A DNA stretch of 64,000 nt, from contig BDDD01000895.1 in NCBI GenBank assembly GCA_001972305.1, forward strand, positions 124,001 through 188,000. Direction: 5' to 3'. Numbering within the stretch: position 1 is the first letter of the stretch; each line of letters begins with the position of its first letter. Origin of the DNA: Cephalotus follicularis (taxonomy: Eukaryota; Streptophyta; Magnoliopsida; Oxalidales; Cephalotaceae). Under the pieces are notes generated by a model. It saw nothing but the letters and a program-made list of their open reading frames with translations. It had not been told where the DNA came from and did no database searches. This document shows, piece by piece, positions 1 to 12,148 of this stretch. Position numbers and translations under genes: made by a program.

Positions 1-2721
1 TGACAACGTTTAACATAAGCTAAGCCTGGGATCAACACAAGGGCCCGGGGACAAACGCCAAGCATGGGACAACTACCCGAGGTCCCTCGAACACTCAACT
101 TACACTAAGGAGATGAAATTTCACTCCGACCCAATACCCAAGGTATCCACCAGGGCTCACCCGACAAAACATCTTCAGGGACCGAGCTGGTCTGAGGTCG
201 GGAGGACGGGCAAAACTAAGGAAAACTTCTTACTCTCACTTAACGCCAGTGAGCATGCCCGGGGACAAACACCCGGGGACGCCACCAGACCTCAGCTTAG
301 GGTCAACCAACCTGAGCTGTGAGGTTAACCTAAGGTTTGACTAACCATGAACATAGCCACCCCTCCCCCGGCATCTCAGCGAGGTACCACGCACAAAAGG
401 CCCCGGGGAGAAACATTGAAGTTTCACCAAGGCCAGGGCTGGGGAGACCTGCTCCTCTGCCTAGGGTCAAACGACCCCCGAACTCATACGTCATCCCTGC
501 ACCCTAAACGTTTAACATAAACAACGACAAGGCTGGGTAAACAACTCATAACAACAAAGTATATAAAACAACAAGTGAATTATATACGGTCCCGGGCAAA
601 ATGTCAAGGACCCACAACATCCAAGAAGTCATATACATGTTTAAAAAAAGAGGATTTACAAGACATAGACATCAATAAGTCTACACAAAAACCCCAAGAA
701 TTTCCCCAAATGCATGAAGGTGCCCGTGACCGAGGAGCCATTCTAAGGTGCTGTGTCAGGCGTCTACCTCCTTCAACACGCTATCCTTAGTTGATCTTAA
801 GAACCCTGCTGCCCCGCTCCCTCTACACACAAAACTGAGAGGGAATTAGTCCAACTGACTAGTAGTAAGATCAAGGAATATCCTGGGCAAACCCACTTCC
901 ACCGGGGTGACAAGAGACAAGGTAAACGTGCCCTGCCCCAACTGTGCCGAAGGACAACCCATATCCACTGCTCAACAAAACAAGGCAGAGGTGAAAATAT
1001 ACAAAGATATCGATAAAAGGGAAACCCGAGGAGACGTCAGAGCTACCAACTCAGTGACTGACCTCAAGGAAAGAAGATAAACAACAGGTTATATGTTAGA
1101 ACATGCCAAGGATCCAAGGATCAACAAAAGATCATACTCTAAGGATCAACATTTATCAAGGGACTACTAGTACTATATCAATCACAAGCACATTCCACAC
1201 ACACACATGCACACATCATACTCACACACTTCCATAGCCGGAACCACCTCAGCAAGCATAAATAACAACTCCGTTGAAGATCCATCAACGCGATCATGGG
1301 CTACAGGACTGTACACATCCCTCATATACGTATATAGATACCCACTTCTAGAGCACCGCATGAACATCGGTAGAAGGGCTACGCAAGCACTCCTTCCCTG
1401 GCAATCACACGTTGGCGTACCTCACTACATGAACATAGATCGAGGGGCTACGCAAGCCCACCCCTGTCGGTAATCACTAGCACAGCACTACACCATATGA
1501 ACATCGATCAAGAGCTACCCCATCGGCGATCACGTAGCGTTGGTATCGTCCAAAGGGCCCGCAAATCACCGCTCAGCTCTACCCTTGACGAGATGACAAA
1601 GGAGAACATCGGCTCAGAGGTAAGTGTATCACTACTTAGACAATCTCGTGTCGGCAATCTCATACCCGAGGACTCCATTATGGCTTGACCAGAAAAGATA
1701 GCGGATCCTCGGCTGCCCCCACATATCATTCCATCATAGACCAATGAAATGAGAAGATCCGGGTATGGAACCTAGGCACAGTCACACTCAACAGTTCATC
1801 GTAGACAATGGCACTGCTGAATGGAATAGGGATTGAACGCCCACTCCTCCATCAACCACAATAAGTCTCATACATAACCAAGTAACCAGTAACCAGTACC
1901 CGTGGATAACAACACATGATATCAAAATAAAGCATGAATAATTAAACAGAAAGGGGGGAACAACAGGTTCAACCCAGGGATCGAGTCCTCAGCTCAGAAA
2001 CAACAGTATTCACATGAGAAATCAACAGATGACAGGAGAAGAAATCCTAGTCAAAGATAATATCATGGAAGGGCATATAAACAGTAAACTCTCAGTTATC
2101 AATTGATAGAAAGAAGAACATCCCACTCACTAGTATCAATAGCTTCCTAGGCTAGCTTCCTTGTTGTGTGGACTCCGTGCCTAGATCCTCCTCTGCAAGA
2201 CCAACACACAACAACGTTTAGCCACCATGAACAAACATCTGTAAAGTTATGCATGAACCACATACATCCATGAAAACCAATGCGAAGCTCTTCCTCAGCC
2301 TCATAGATCGTCTTAACACCAACAAAGCAACGTACCACAATGTACCGAGGAGAACTCTTACTTGCTAGACGCGTAGACGGGTAAGGAAAGTCCCAATCTC
2401 AAACAGCGATCGAAGCTTCAAAAGAAAGACGAACAAGGAAGAAGAAAGATGAAATCTCACTCTCTCAAATGCTTCTTCAAGCGTGAGATGATGGATGTGA
2501 TGTCTACTGAAAGCCAACTGCCAAAGCTTCCTAAGTAAGCTTTGCACACTTCCCAACACCAATCAAATATCTCTTATCACATTGGGTCTCAACCAAGCCA
2601 AAGCCAAACTAACACTTCTCCAAGAAGAGAAGCCCAAGCCGACCACCACCAAGGAGAAAAAGAAAAATTTCCCCCAAGCCCCAAACATCAATTTACCCAA
2701 AAATTAATGCGGGTCGTTACA
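1..2721 (-). repeat. Minus-strand gypsy-type LTR (family G), inserted in the Athila-like element
   Basis: On the minus strand this stretch begins TGTAACGACCC at 2721, the usual start of a Ty3/gypsy LTR. The plus strand switches there without a break into Athila-like coding sequence. No convincing coding region is present; the short reading frames do not resemble any family. The middle holds degenerate tandem units (near 1330-1545), the layout also seen in the other gypsy-type LTRs here. The distal end is not recognisable and may lie before base 1, so this is either a solo LTR or one end of an element that continues to the left. No target-site duplication can be checked. Confidence 0.6.
1330..1545. 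repeat. Degenerate tandem repeat inside LTR G
   Basis: Three imperfect copies of a unit containing ATGAACATCG or ATGAACATAG, then a gly-rich-looking GGGCTACGCAAGC block and a short GC-rich tail, start near 1361, 1429 and 1498. Unit length is about 65-75 bp. It has no coding look; internal tandem arrays like this are common in the other long LTRs of the window. Confidence 0.5.
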
Positions 2722-5716
2722 TCTTTGATGTGTTTAGCATGCAGCCATTAGAGCTAGTTGGACCCTTGTCCACATCTCTACCTAAACCATCAATAGAAGA
2801 GCCTCCAAAGCTTGACCTAAAAGAATTGCCCTCTACATTGAAATATTCATTCCTAGGTGAAAACCAAAATCTTCCTATTATTCTTTCATCCGATCTTACT
2901 CCAAGTTAGGAAGAGGAGGTTATTCACTTACTTAGAAAAATAAAGAGGCAATTGGTTGGACAATGGCTGACATCAAAGGAATCAGCCCTTCGAATTGCGA
3001 GCATCATATAAATCCCATAGAGGGATACAAACCCTCTAGAGAACCTTAAAGAAGGACGAATCCTGTAATGAAGGAAGCCATACAAAAAGAAATCTTGAAG
3101 TGGCTGGACAATGGGATCATTTATCCCATTTCAGATAGTTAATGGGTAAGTCCAGTCCTCATTGTTCCAAAGAAATCCGGAGTGACGGTAGTGCAATCCT
3201 CCACCAATGATTTAATTCCTACCAAAATTCAAATCGGATGGAGGGTATGCATCAACTACCGCAAATTGAATACAGCCACCTGGAAGGATCATTTTCCCCT
3301 TCTGTTATCGATCAAATGCTGGATAGGTTGGCTGGTCATGAGTTTTATTGTTTTCTTGATGGGTACTCTAGATACAATCAAATTCCCATCGCTTCTCAAG
3401 ATCAAGAGAAAACTACGTTCACATGCCCTTTCGAAACATTTGCTTACCAACGCATGTCGTTTGGCCTTTGCAATGCCCCCGCTACCTTCCAAAGGTGGGT
3501 GATGAGTATTTTATCTGACATGGTGGAAGACTTTCTTGAAGTGTTTATGGATGACTTTTCTGTTCATGGTTCCTCATTTTCTAAATGCCTTCATCACTGG
3601 AAATTAGTACTTGAAAGAAGTAGAGAGAAGAATTTAGTGCTTAGTTGGGAGAAGTGCAATTTCATGGTGAAGAAGGGGATTGTTCTTGGGCATTTAGTGT
3701 GAAAAGAAGGAATTCAAGTAGATAAAGCGAATATAGAAGTCATCAAGCATTTGCCTCCAGCAAGAAATGTGAAAGACATCCGAGCATTCCTCGGACATGC
3801 TGGTTTTTATCGAAGGTTCGTCAAGGATTTTAGCAGGGTGGCACGACCCTTGACTTCACTCCTAGTGAAAGATCAAAATTTTGCTTTCTCTGACGAGTGC
3901 CTTGTGGCATTTAACCGCTTAAAGAAGGATCTCACCTCCGCTCCTATCATTAAGGCACCGATTTGGACTGAGCCTTTTGAGATTATGTGTGACGCTTCTG
4001 ACAGTGCCATTGGAGCCGTTCTCAGACAAAGAATGAATAAATTGCCTCACGTCATTTACTATGCAAGTAGGACCCTCTCCGACGCGAAACTGAATTATAT
4101 GACCACTGAGAAAGAATTTTTAGATGTGGTCTTTGCTCTTGAAAAATTTTGATCATATCTTTTAGGATCAAATGTCATTGTTTACACTTATCATGCTATG
4201 ATTCGATACCTTGTGAGAAAAAAGGATGCAAAAGTGCGTCTCATCCGTTGGGTTTTGTTACTTCAAGAAATTGACGTAGAAATTCGAGACAAGAAAGGGA
4301 CTGAGAATCTAGTTGCTGACCACTTATCCCAACTCTCCAATGCACCTGAGGAAAAGGGTCCGATTAATGAGAACTTCCCTGATGAGAAGCTTATGCGTAT
4401 CGAGAGCGAACCATGGCATGCGGATATAGTGAATTATCTTGTTACAGGATTCATACCACCAAAGTATTCTGCTCAAGATAAGCATAGGTTTCTCTCCAAA
4501 GTTAAACATTTTTTTCTGGGATGATCCTTATCTTTTCTAAGAATGTGCTGATTTAATTTTGCGACGATGTGTTCCTGATCATGAGCATCGCTCAATTTCA
4601 TCTTTTTGTCATGATCAGGCGTGTAGTGGTCATTTTGGCCCAACCAAGACATCGGCCAAGGTTTTACAATGCGGTTTTGATTGGCCGACCATTTTTAGAG
4701 ATGCTTTTCAGTATTGTCGAGCTTGTGCTTCATGTCAATCTTTAGGCCGTATGATGAAACGTAATATGATGCCTTTGAGACCAATTTTGACAGTTGAGAT
4801 TTTTGATGTTTGGGGTATTGATTTCATGGGTTCATTTCCCAACTCGTTTGGGAATCTATACATCCTTCTAGCAGTTGATTATGTTTCGAAGTGGATAGAG
4901 GCGATTCCTTGTCGAACAAACGAAAACTCCATCGTTGTTAAATTTCTCAAGGAACATATCTTTTCTCGTTTTGGCACCCCACGTGCCATTATTAGTGATA
5001 TGGGTACTCATTTTTGCAATCGTTCTTTCTAAGCCCTTATGAAAAGGTATGGGAATACTCACAAGCTCGCTACGCCTTACCATCCACAAACAAGTGGGCA
5101 AGTCGAAGTGTTCAATCACCAAATCAAGCAAATCTTAGAAAAAACGGTCAACTCTAGCCGAAAGGATTGATCCACCTGACTTTTGGATGCTATATGGGCT
5201 TATCGAACTGCTTTCAAGATTGACCTCGGTCAATCTCCTTGCTGGCTTGTATACAGAAAAACATGTCATCTTCCAGTGGAATTAGAACATAAAGCCTTTT
5301 GGGAAATCAAGCAATTCAATTTTGATCATTCCACTGCGGCTAGTCATCGTGCTCTCCAACTATATGAGTTGGAAGAAATCTGAAATGATGCTTATGACAA
5401 TGCGAAGATCTCCAAAGCAAAGACCTAGGCTTTTCATGATGCATGAATTTTAAGAAAGAATTTCGAAGTAGGAGACAAGGTTCTTTTATATAATTCACAA
5501 TTACATTTGTTTCCTGGAAAACCGCGATCCCAATGGGACGGTCCTTATGTTGTTCAAAATGTTTTCTCACATAGTATTTTTGAGATTTGTAAGCCAGGTA
5601 CTGAAGATGTTTTCAAAGTAAATAGGCAGCGGTTGAAGAAGTTTTTAGAGTTTCCGACTATACTGGTGGAGGAGGCCATGGACTTGCATGAGCCTCTTTA
5701 TTTTGAGCCTCCATAA
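2722..5716 (+). pseudogene. pol: Athila-like pol: reverse transcriptase, RNase H, integrase (broken)
   Basis: Would encode the enzymes that copy the element RNA and insert the DNA. In order: a pre-RT segment (2722-3180, with in-frame stops, e.g. TAG near 2907), reverse transcriptase (about 3180-3750; active-site VFMDDFS at 3541-3561), RNase H (about 3984-4345; MCDASDSAIGAVL), and integrase with its zinc-binding H...H...C..C part (about 4609-4740) and catalytic core (WGIDFMG near 4811, then ISDMGTH near 4990 where the family usually has a G for the M). Stops in the main frame end blocks at 3702, 4152 and 4524; a one-base shift near 4512-4516 moves the reading to another frame, with more stops at 5032 and 5383. 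The last block, including a VNRQRLKKF tail, ends with TAA at 5716. Certainly non-functional. Confidence 0.88.
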
Positions 5717-6445
5717 TCATATTCGGTAACTCCCACCCCTTTGTTCTTTATTTTATTTGCATTGTTTCTTATATTTTTAATCATTCATTGGCATTTCTAT
5801 TGTTGGTTTTTATTGCATTGAGGATAATGCAAAAATTTAAGTATGGGAGGGGGGTTAGATCAAAGTTCATTTTAATTTTGAAAGTATGAATAAATGTTGA
5901 TATGCTTAGAAATAATAGAAAACCCCATAGGAGATAATAAAAAATTTGTTTTCAAGGAAAAGAAAAAGAATGCATCTCAAGGTAGGAGTTTGTGCTATAA
6001 TTAAATAAAAAATGAAAGAAAAACAAACAAATCTTGTGTGTTTTTCAAAGTTTCATAAATCTTAGTGAGGAGGAGGACAAGGAATTGATGTTCTTGCATA
6101 TATATATATGTGTGTGTAAAAGAAAAAAAAATAAAGTTATTTTATCTCTTTGAATTCAGTCTTAGTATGTAGCCTATTTGATTCGAGTAATTAAACCTTA
6201 GGGTGTTCTACACCTAGTTCCTTAAAGCCAACTGGTTTGAGAGTAACTGGTCCAAAGCTCGCTACATAGGTCCAATAGAAAGCTTAAGAGACTAAGACAT
6301 TGCACGAATTTAAGTTGGTAAATTTTTCATGTGTGAATTGTTAAATCTGAAGCTACTTAGTACTTTGAATGTCTGGTGTTTGCTCCATCCATGACAATTA
6401 AGGTGGAAAAAAGTGGAGGAATATGAAAACCAAGCAAAAAAATAG

Positions 6446-6446
6446 A

Positions 6447-6480
<34 letters not shown>

Positions 6481-6481
6481 T

Positions 6482-6551
<70 letters not shown>
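6446..6551. repeat. Compound microsatellite (AT)n(GT)n(GA)n
   Basis: A run of AT is followed by GT dinucleotides, interrupted by TTTGTT, and then an uninterrupted GA run. It lies in the non-coding part of the Athila-like element; likely length-variable. Confidence 0.95.
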
Positions 6552-6556
<5 letters not shown>

Positions 6557-6926
6557 CTAAAAGTTCTTTTGTCTAACTCCAAAATAGGATTTTATATTGC
6601 TACGAAGGCATATTTTGATTGATCATAAATGGTGGAATAATAGAAAAAATTGATAAAAGCTCCTTAATTGAGATGTATTTTGATTATAGAACTTGAAACG
6701 AGATAATAAAATTCAAGTATGGGGGTTGCCTATGAATTTTTAAGTAGAGATACATTTTGCCTATTTTCAAAAGTTTTGATAAACTGAATTTTGTGTGTTT
6801 ATTCACTGGAAAACACTCAAGAGACAAAACTCGTCCACTAGGGCCATCTAGGGGTTTAACGGCTTGTTGCATATGTTAAATGCAATCGTTATTCCTATGA
6901 AAGTGAGTTAGGTGTTCGTTTTTATT

Positions 6927-6964
6927 CTTTGTTTTTTGTTTTTTGTTTTTTGTTTTTTGTTTTA
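6927..6964. repeat. Short (GTTTTTT)n tandem repeat
   Basis: About five copies of the 7-bp unit GTTTTTT lie shortly before the polypurine tract of the Athila-like element. Confidence 0.9.
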
Positions 6965-7001
6965 GCTTTCTATTTTGTTTGTTTGAGGATAAGCAAAGTC
7001 T

Positions 7002-7016
7002 AAGTATGGGGGTATT
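7002..7016 (+). other. Polypurine tract of the Athila-like element
   Basis: AAGTATGGGGG followed by TATT immediately precedes the TGTTTAGCA start of the 3' LTR. In this family the purine run primes plus-strand DNA synthesis. Confidence 0.7.
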
Positions 7017-8441
7017 TGTTTAGCATAAAAATATGTTGTTTTTAATGATTTGTTTTTGATATTTTTATGCTTGGAATGGACTACTCTGTTTGTGTTATCT
7101 TGATTTTCAGGTGCAAGAGTTAAAAGACCAAAGTGCATGAAGAATGGTTCAAATTGGTGAAATTCTGCAGGAAATAGAGTTAAACACGTCGATGTCTTTG
7201 GTGAACATCGATGTCTTTTCTGGACTTGTAGTCGAGATCAATGTCATATAGATTGCGTCGATCCTATCATCAATGATATGAAAAACACGTCGATGTCTTC
7301 TAAAAGCGTCAATGTGTTTGGTTAAAAGCGTCGATGTCTTCATATAATTGGATCGATGTCTTTGTGAAGAATCAGCCTGTAACTTTTGAATGCGAAGAGA
7401 ATCTCAGCATAACACGTCAAAACGCCAAAGCGTCGACGCCTTCACCAAAAGCGTCGACGTTTACGATGCCTGTAAGCAAAAATGGAAAGTTTGTATTTTT
7501 CCATGGATTGTAATTAGGGTTGTTTTATTTCCCTTTTTTTTATCTGTTTTGTGAGTATAAATATATGTAGAGGCCGGCCATAAATAGTGTGCAAGCTAGT
7601 GACAAGCTTTGTAGCCACTCTTTCTTCTTGTTTTAATTCATTTTTTATTTACAATGTTTTCTAGCTAAACTCTGTAAGGTTTTTAGGGTTAAAACAAAGC
7701 CTAGATTGCCTTGTTTCAATTCCATCAATAAAAATCCTTGAAGTTTTGATATGTTATTCAATTTTCTGCCTCCACACACACTTTGTCTGTCTGATTAAAA
7801 TCCACAAACATCTTGTCGGTGAATTTGAACATTGATGAATGAATGGTTTTTAATGCGATCAATGGAGTCTACTCATACGGTTTGTCACACCGAACACACT
7901 CCGTATAGACCTAGCGTGTCTACTCATATGATTTGTCGCCGTTGCCGTACTCCGTATAGACCTAGCATGACTACTCATATGATTTGTCATCATAGTCGCA
8001 CTCCGTATCGACCTAGCTGCCGTTGGTTATCAATGTTTGATCGTTCAAGTAAGTGAATTGTTCAATATAATCTATGGTGAGTTTCTATACCCTAAAACCG
8101 ACTTTAATTTGCATATTTTCTTCCGTTTTATTTATTGCTTTGATATTTAATTTCTTGCATGCTTTAATTTTTGTTTATTATCGCATCGGTACCCTTACAC
8201 GTAGACGCCTACCCTGTAAGCGTCGACGCTTTTCTGCTTTAATTATATTCACGTCGACGCCTTGACAAAGCGTTGACGCCTTTAGCCCCCGTTTCAATTA
8301 ATTAGTTTATTTTTGTATGTTTAGGAGTAGTTTTGATAAATAATGTTTTATTTTGCATACTATGCCTAGGTTGAATAGATTAAATTAATTTAACTTGATT
8401 TCCTATTGTTCGACCCGTTACTGCACAACTGTGCACTTGCA
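7017..8441 (+). repeat. Athila-like 3' LTR with phased GTCGATG/GTCGACG motifs
   Basis: The LTR starts TGTTTAGCATAAAAATATG and ends ...GTGCACTTGCA, 1425 bp. The segment 7187-7460 holds repeated ACGTCGATG, GCGTCAATG and GCGTCGACG words, mostly 19-22 bp apart, and more GTCGACGCC words lie at 8200-8280. A TATAAATA-like box is at about 7555-7564. No protein is encoded; the tri-repeat 'actcatatgatttgtc' segments near 7870-8010 produce a spurious reading frame. Confidence 0.75.
7187..7460 (+). repeat. Phased short-motif array in Athila-like LTR (~20-bp period)
   Basis: CGTCGATG-type words begin at about 7187, 7206, 7236, 7256, 7268, 7288, 7307, 7329 and 7351, then GCGTCGACG words at 7431 and 7452. 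Most steps are 19-22 bp. The spacers are unrelated to each other, so this is not an ordinary tandem repeat. Confidence 0.7.
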
Positions 8442-8589
8442 GTATAAATTGAAAACATTCTTTTGATGTGAACACAAACCTTATACTGAATTAAATTATG
8501 AAATTACAAAATAACCCCTAAAACTATAATAATAATAAATAAGTCCCAATACTAAAGAACATAAAATAGGCCTTACGCTTAAAACTAAG

Positions 8590-11500
8590 TCGATAATAAG
8601 ATCGACTCCTTCTCCTAGGCGGATCCAGAGATGGTCCCGCGTCATACTCCCCAGATTGAAAAGAATTTAACTCCAAACAGTTTGACTCAAGAAGATCTGG
8701 GGCTAGCTCACGGGCATCATCCTCAATAACCCAAGTATCATCAAACTGAGGATGCCCTTTCCAATGAACTAAGAAGCGTCAAAAACCTCCATCAGAAGAT
8801 GCAACAATATGGTCATCCAATATAGTCTCAATCTGATCTATCGGCTGAGTATGGAGAGGCGGTGGACAAGTAGCAGAAACTACAGAAACACTGTCATGCA
8901 AAACATGAGGCTCAAAAGTACCTTGGTAAAGCATTAGATCCTCCACATCAAGAACGGACTAATATTCATATGATCGAGCAAATAAAGCACATAAGCATTA
9001 GATCCAAGTATTCAAAGAACGAGAAAAGAACCACGGGCTCGTGCATGAAGCTTTTTAAAAGGAATGTTCGGGATAACTTTTAGGCTGAACACGAACCATG
9101 ACATGATCACCTACATTAAATTACTTATTTTTATGATGAATATCAACAACTAATTTATAGTCTAAATTACTCATATTTAGCTTACGCCAAACCTTAGCAT
9201 GCAAATCATGGATGTGTTTGGAAAAATTTTCAATAGGTTCAGATATTTGGGCATGTGGTAGAAGTAGAACAAGATCAATGGGTGCACGAGGTCTATAGCC
9301 GTAGACACATTCAAATGGGCTCTTACCAGTAGACCTATGCATAACATAGTTATAGATGATTCCACTGTTGGCAACACTGAGTCCCAAAGGCACGATTTTT
9401 CTCCTATAGTACACCTAAGCAAATCACCTAAACTATGATTAACCACTTATGTTTGACCATCAGTTTGAGGGTGAAATGCAGATGAGAACAACAAGTTTGT
9501 ACCACTCATTTTCTAAAGTTCCCCCAAAAGTGGTTCATGAACTTCACATCCCTATCAGACACCATGGAGCTAGGCAAGCCATGAAACTTAACTACATCCC
9601 TAATGAATAGCTTATCTACGTGTAAGGCATCAATGGACTTACTATTAGGGATAAAATGTTTCATCTTGGAAAACCTATAAACGACTACAAAAATAGAATC
9701 ATGACCAAGGGTTGTCCTAGGCAATCGTAACATATAATTCATACTCAAGTCTCTCCAAGGCATGTATGGTAAAGAAATGGGAGTGTAAAGACTAGTATTC
9801 TGTTTTCTAGCCTTACCTACTTGATAGGTACGACATTAAGAAACAATCCTAACAACATCCCAATAAATGGAAGGCAAAAAGAACCTATCAGAAACTAGAG
9901 CAACAGTCTTATCCCTCCCTAAGTGACCAGGTAAACCTCATCCACGCAATTCCCTGAATAAGAAATCTCTAAACAAAGTACAGGAAATGCGTAGCTTGGT
10001 ACCTTTAAATAGATAACCATCATGAATGACAAAATCAGCAAAATCCCTACGGTTACCATTACTTACCTTCGTAAATATGCTACCGAAATCTGGACACTCG
10101 ACATATTCACTCTTCAATCTATCAAAACTAATGGCCTCAGTGCTCATGACTTAGATGGTGGCAAAAACTCTACTCAATCCATCTGTTACTTTGATCTCTT
10201 CACCCTTACAATGCTTAAGAACAAAGCTAAATTCATTCAAAAACTCGACCCACTTAGCTTGCTTAACGTTCAACTTGGTTTGGGAGCTCAAATAACGCAA
10301 TGCTTGGTGGTCGTAATGAAGAATAAACTCTTGGGGGTAAAAGATAAAATCTTCAATAGTGGAGGGAACGAACCACAACATAAAATTCCTTCTCATAAGT
10401 GGAATACTTTTGTCTTGCCTCAGAGAGTTCCTCACTAAAGAATGCTATGGGATGCCCCTCTTGACTTAAAACTCCTCCTAGACTACCCAAGAGGCATCAC
10501 AACTAACCTCAAATACCTTGCTAAAATCAGGATGGTGAAGCACAGGTGCTTTGGTCATCAATTTTTTTAATTCCACAAAGGCTCTCTCAGCTACAGGGGT
10601 CCAACGAAAATCACCTTTCGTAAGACAATCGGTGACAGGAGCCATGATAGTGCTAAACCCCTAATGAATCGCCTATAGAAAGTAGCCAAACCATGGAAAC
10701 TACGTGCCTCAGATATATTCTTAGGCTCATGCCACTCTCTAATAGCTCTAACCTTTTCAGGATCGGTGAAGATACCTTGTGTAGACACAATAAATCCTAG
10801 GAAGGGTACACTACATTGCAAGAAACTACACTTTTTCAGGTTTCCATATAACTTAGTGTCCCTAAGAGTGCTAAGAACCTGGTGGAGATTATCTAAATGC
10901 TCCTTCTTAGATTTACTATAGATCAAGATGTCATCGAAGTAGACGACTAGAAACTTCCCAATGAAGGGTTGCAAGATATGCGTCGTGACTTTCATAAAAG
11001 TACTAGGGGAATTTGATAGTTGAAAAGGCGTGGCTAACAACTCGAATATGCAATCTTGTGTTTTAAATGCAATCTTCAACTCATCTCCAAGCTCAATTCT
11101 GACTGGTGGTAGCCATTACGCAAATCTATCTTGGACTACCAGCTAGAGCCAGCTAACGTGTCAAGCATATCTTCTAATCGAGGAATGGGAAATCTATACT
11201 TGATAGTAATCTTATTTATGGCTCGAGTATCAACACACATCCTCAAAGAACCATCCTTCTTTGGGGTAAACAGAGCAGGCACAACACATGGACTTAGGCT
11301 ATGCTTGACGAAACCCTTTCCTAAAAGCTACACTATACTTGTCTATTTAGTTCAGCACACTCTTTCGGATCTAGTCGATAATGGGGGAGATTAAGTAACT
11401 GGGAACCAGGCACCAAATCTATAGCATTTTGAATATCTCTTAGGGGAGGAAGCTCACTAGGAAGCTCATCGGGCATAACGTCATAGTAGTCTTTTGACAG

Positions 11501-11640
11501 GCTAGCTATCTCAGGGGGAATATCAACTATGGGAGTGGAAATATCCGACTGACTCTCTCATGTCACAAGGGCTAACACGCATTGAATCTCTTGACTTTCC
11601 TTTTTTGAATGCCTTTTGATCCAAGATATGAAGGCTTTTC
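8590..11640 (-). pseudogene. pol: Chromovirus pol: RT, RNase H, integrase, chromodomain-like tail (broken)
   Basis: On the minus strand the reverse transcriptase is clearest at 11079-10591, with the active-site words VYFDDIL (10950-10921) and FLGFIVS. RNase H follows (10435-10151; HYDHQALRYL and KVTDGLSRV), then the integrase N-terminal part (10147-9938; HDGYLFKG), catalytic core (9763-9506; VVYRFSKMKHF and VSDRDVKF) and C-terminal part (9446-9100; YGYRPRAPIDL and GDHVMVRV). Near 8790-8590 a LVHWKGHPQFDDTW segment resembles the chromodomain of chromoviruses, which is thought to steer integration to heterochromatin. Many stops and frameshifts separate the blocks. The wording resembles Reina/CRM-type chromoviruses, but the clade is uncertain. 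Confidence 0.8.
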
Positions 11641-11651
11641 TTAATTGGCAT

Positions 11652-12148
11652 TCATGATGTTACCTTCGATTGTGATCCATGGTCTTTTGGACGAGGCTTA
11701 ACAGGAATAAGAATGATATTCTTACCTTTGTACCTAAAAGCAAATGTGTTTTCTCTACCATGATTAATCACATCTAAATCATAGAGCCAAGGACAACCTA
11801 ACAAGACATGGGCTACATCCATAGGGAGTACATCACAATATACCATGTCATCATAATCACCCATTTTTATCAGCACTAAGCATCTTTCTAAAACAGGCAA
11901 AGAAGTCTTGTTTACCAAGGAAACTTGGAATGGTTTGGGGTGTGGCTCTACTTCCAGGTTCAAGCGACCAATGGCGGTCTTAGACACAATATTCATGCAA
12001 CTTCCATTGTCTATGACCAACTTGCATGATCGCTCCCCACAACGAATAAAGGTATGAAAAATATGTTGGAATGCACGTGCATCTCTAGGTGTCGAAATTG
12101 GACCTAAGCACACTAATTCTTCTAAGGAATGTGTAATGACATTAAGGG
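11652..12148 (-). pseudogene. Chromovirus aspartic protease segment
   Basis: An open stretch of about 153 codons reads as a retroviral-type aspartic protease and linker. The catalytic triplet context is VIDNGSCMNIVS (DSG-type motif with N for S), at plus coordinates about 11990-12025, followed by DVLPMDVAHVLLGCPWLYD, a conserved segment in chromovirus polyproteins. It lies upstream of RT in the same orientation. Coding similarity continues a little beyond the open stretch toward 12145 (HSLEELVCLG) and is then cut by the copia LTR. Confidence 0.75.

Larger units (their letters stand above)
5717..7001 (+). other. Non-coding region between Athila pol and 3' LTR
   Basis: AT-rich sequence with no credible gene. 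It includes a 'gaggataatgcaaa...aagtatgggagg' stretch just after pol (about 5820-5850), typical of the Athila post-pol region, and a second 'aagtatgggggtt' purine run near 6715. An env-like reading frame, present in some Athila members, is not recognisable. Two simple repeats lie inside. Confidence 0.65.
2722..8441 (+). mobile_element. Athila-like Ty3/gypsy element, 5' part missing
   Basis: The piece starts in mid-pol right next to LTR G and continues through reverse transcriptase, RNase H and integrase remnants, a long non-coding 3' region, a polypurine tract and a 3' LTR ending at 8441. Gag, protease, primer-binding site and 5' LTR are not in the window; they should lie left of LTR G if that LTR is a simple insertion. 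Wording of the pol protein and the 'gaggataatgcaa...aagtatgggagggg' type 3' region are Athila features. The element is old: it has many stops and a frameshift. Confidence 0.8.
8442..12148 (-). mobile_element. Chromovirus-type Ty3/gypsy remnant, minus strand
   Basis: Read on the minus strand, protease, reverse transcriptase, RNase H, integrase and a chromodomain-like tail appear in the normal gypsy order from 12148 down to about 8590. Gag and both LTRs are missing from the window. At 12148 the sequence passes abruptly into a copia LTR, so copia-1 probably inserted here; at 8441/8442 it abuts the Athila-like 3' LTR. Which of those two was the older host cannot be told. Confidence 0.8.

Noticed and set aside
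5717..7001. An env-like gene downstream of Athila pol
   Set aside because: Some Athila members have one, but no frame longer than about 90 codons or membrane-protein pattern is present; the longest frame is from a microsatellite.
7832..8056. A 74-codon frame with repeated HTPYRPS words in the Athila-like LTR
   Set aside because: Comes from three imperfect DNA repeats (CTCCGTATAGACCTAGC type) within the LTR; no start context or family support.
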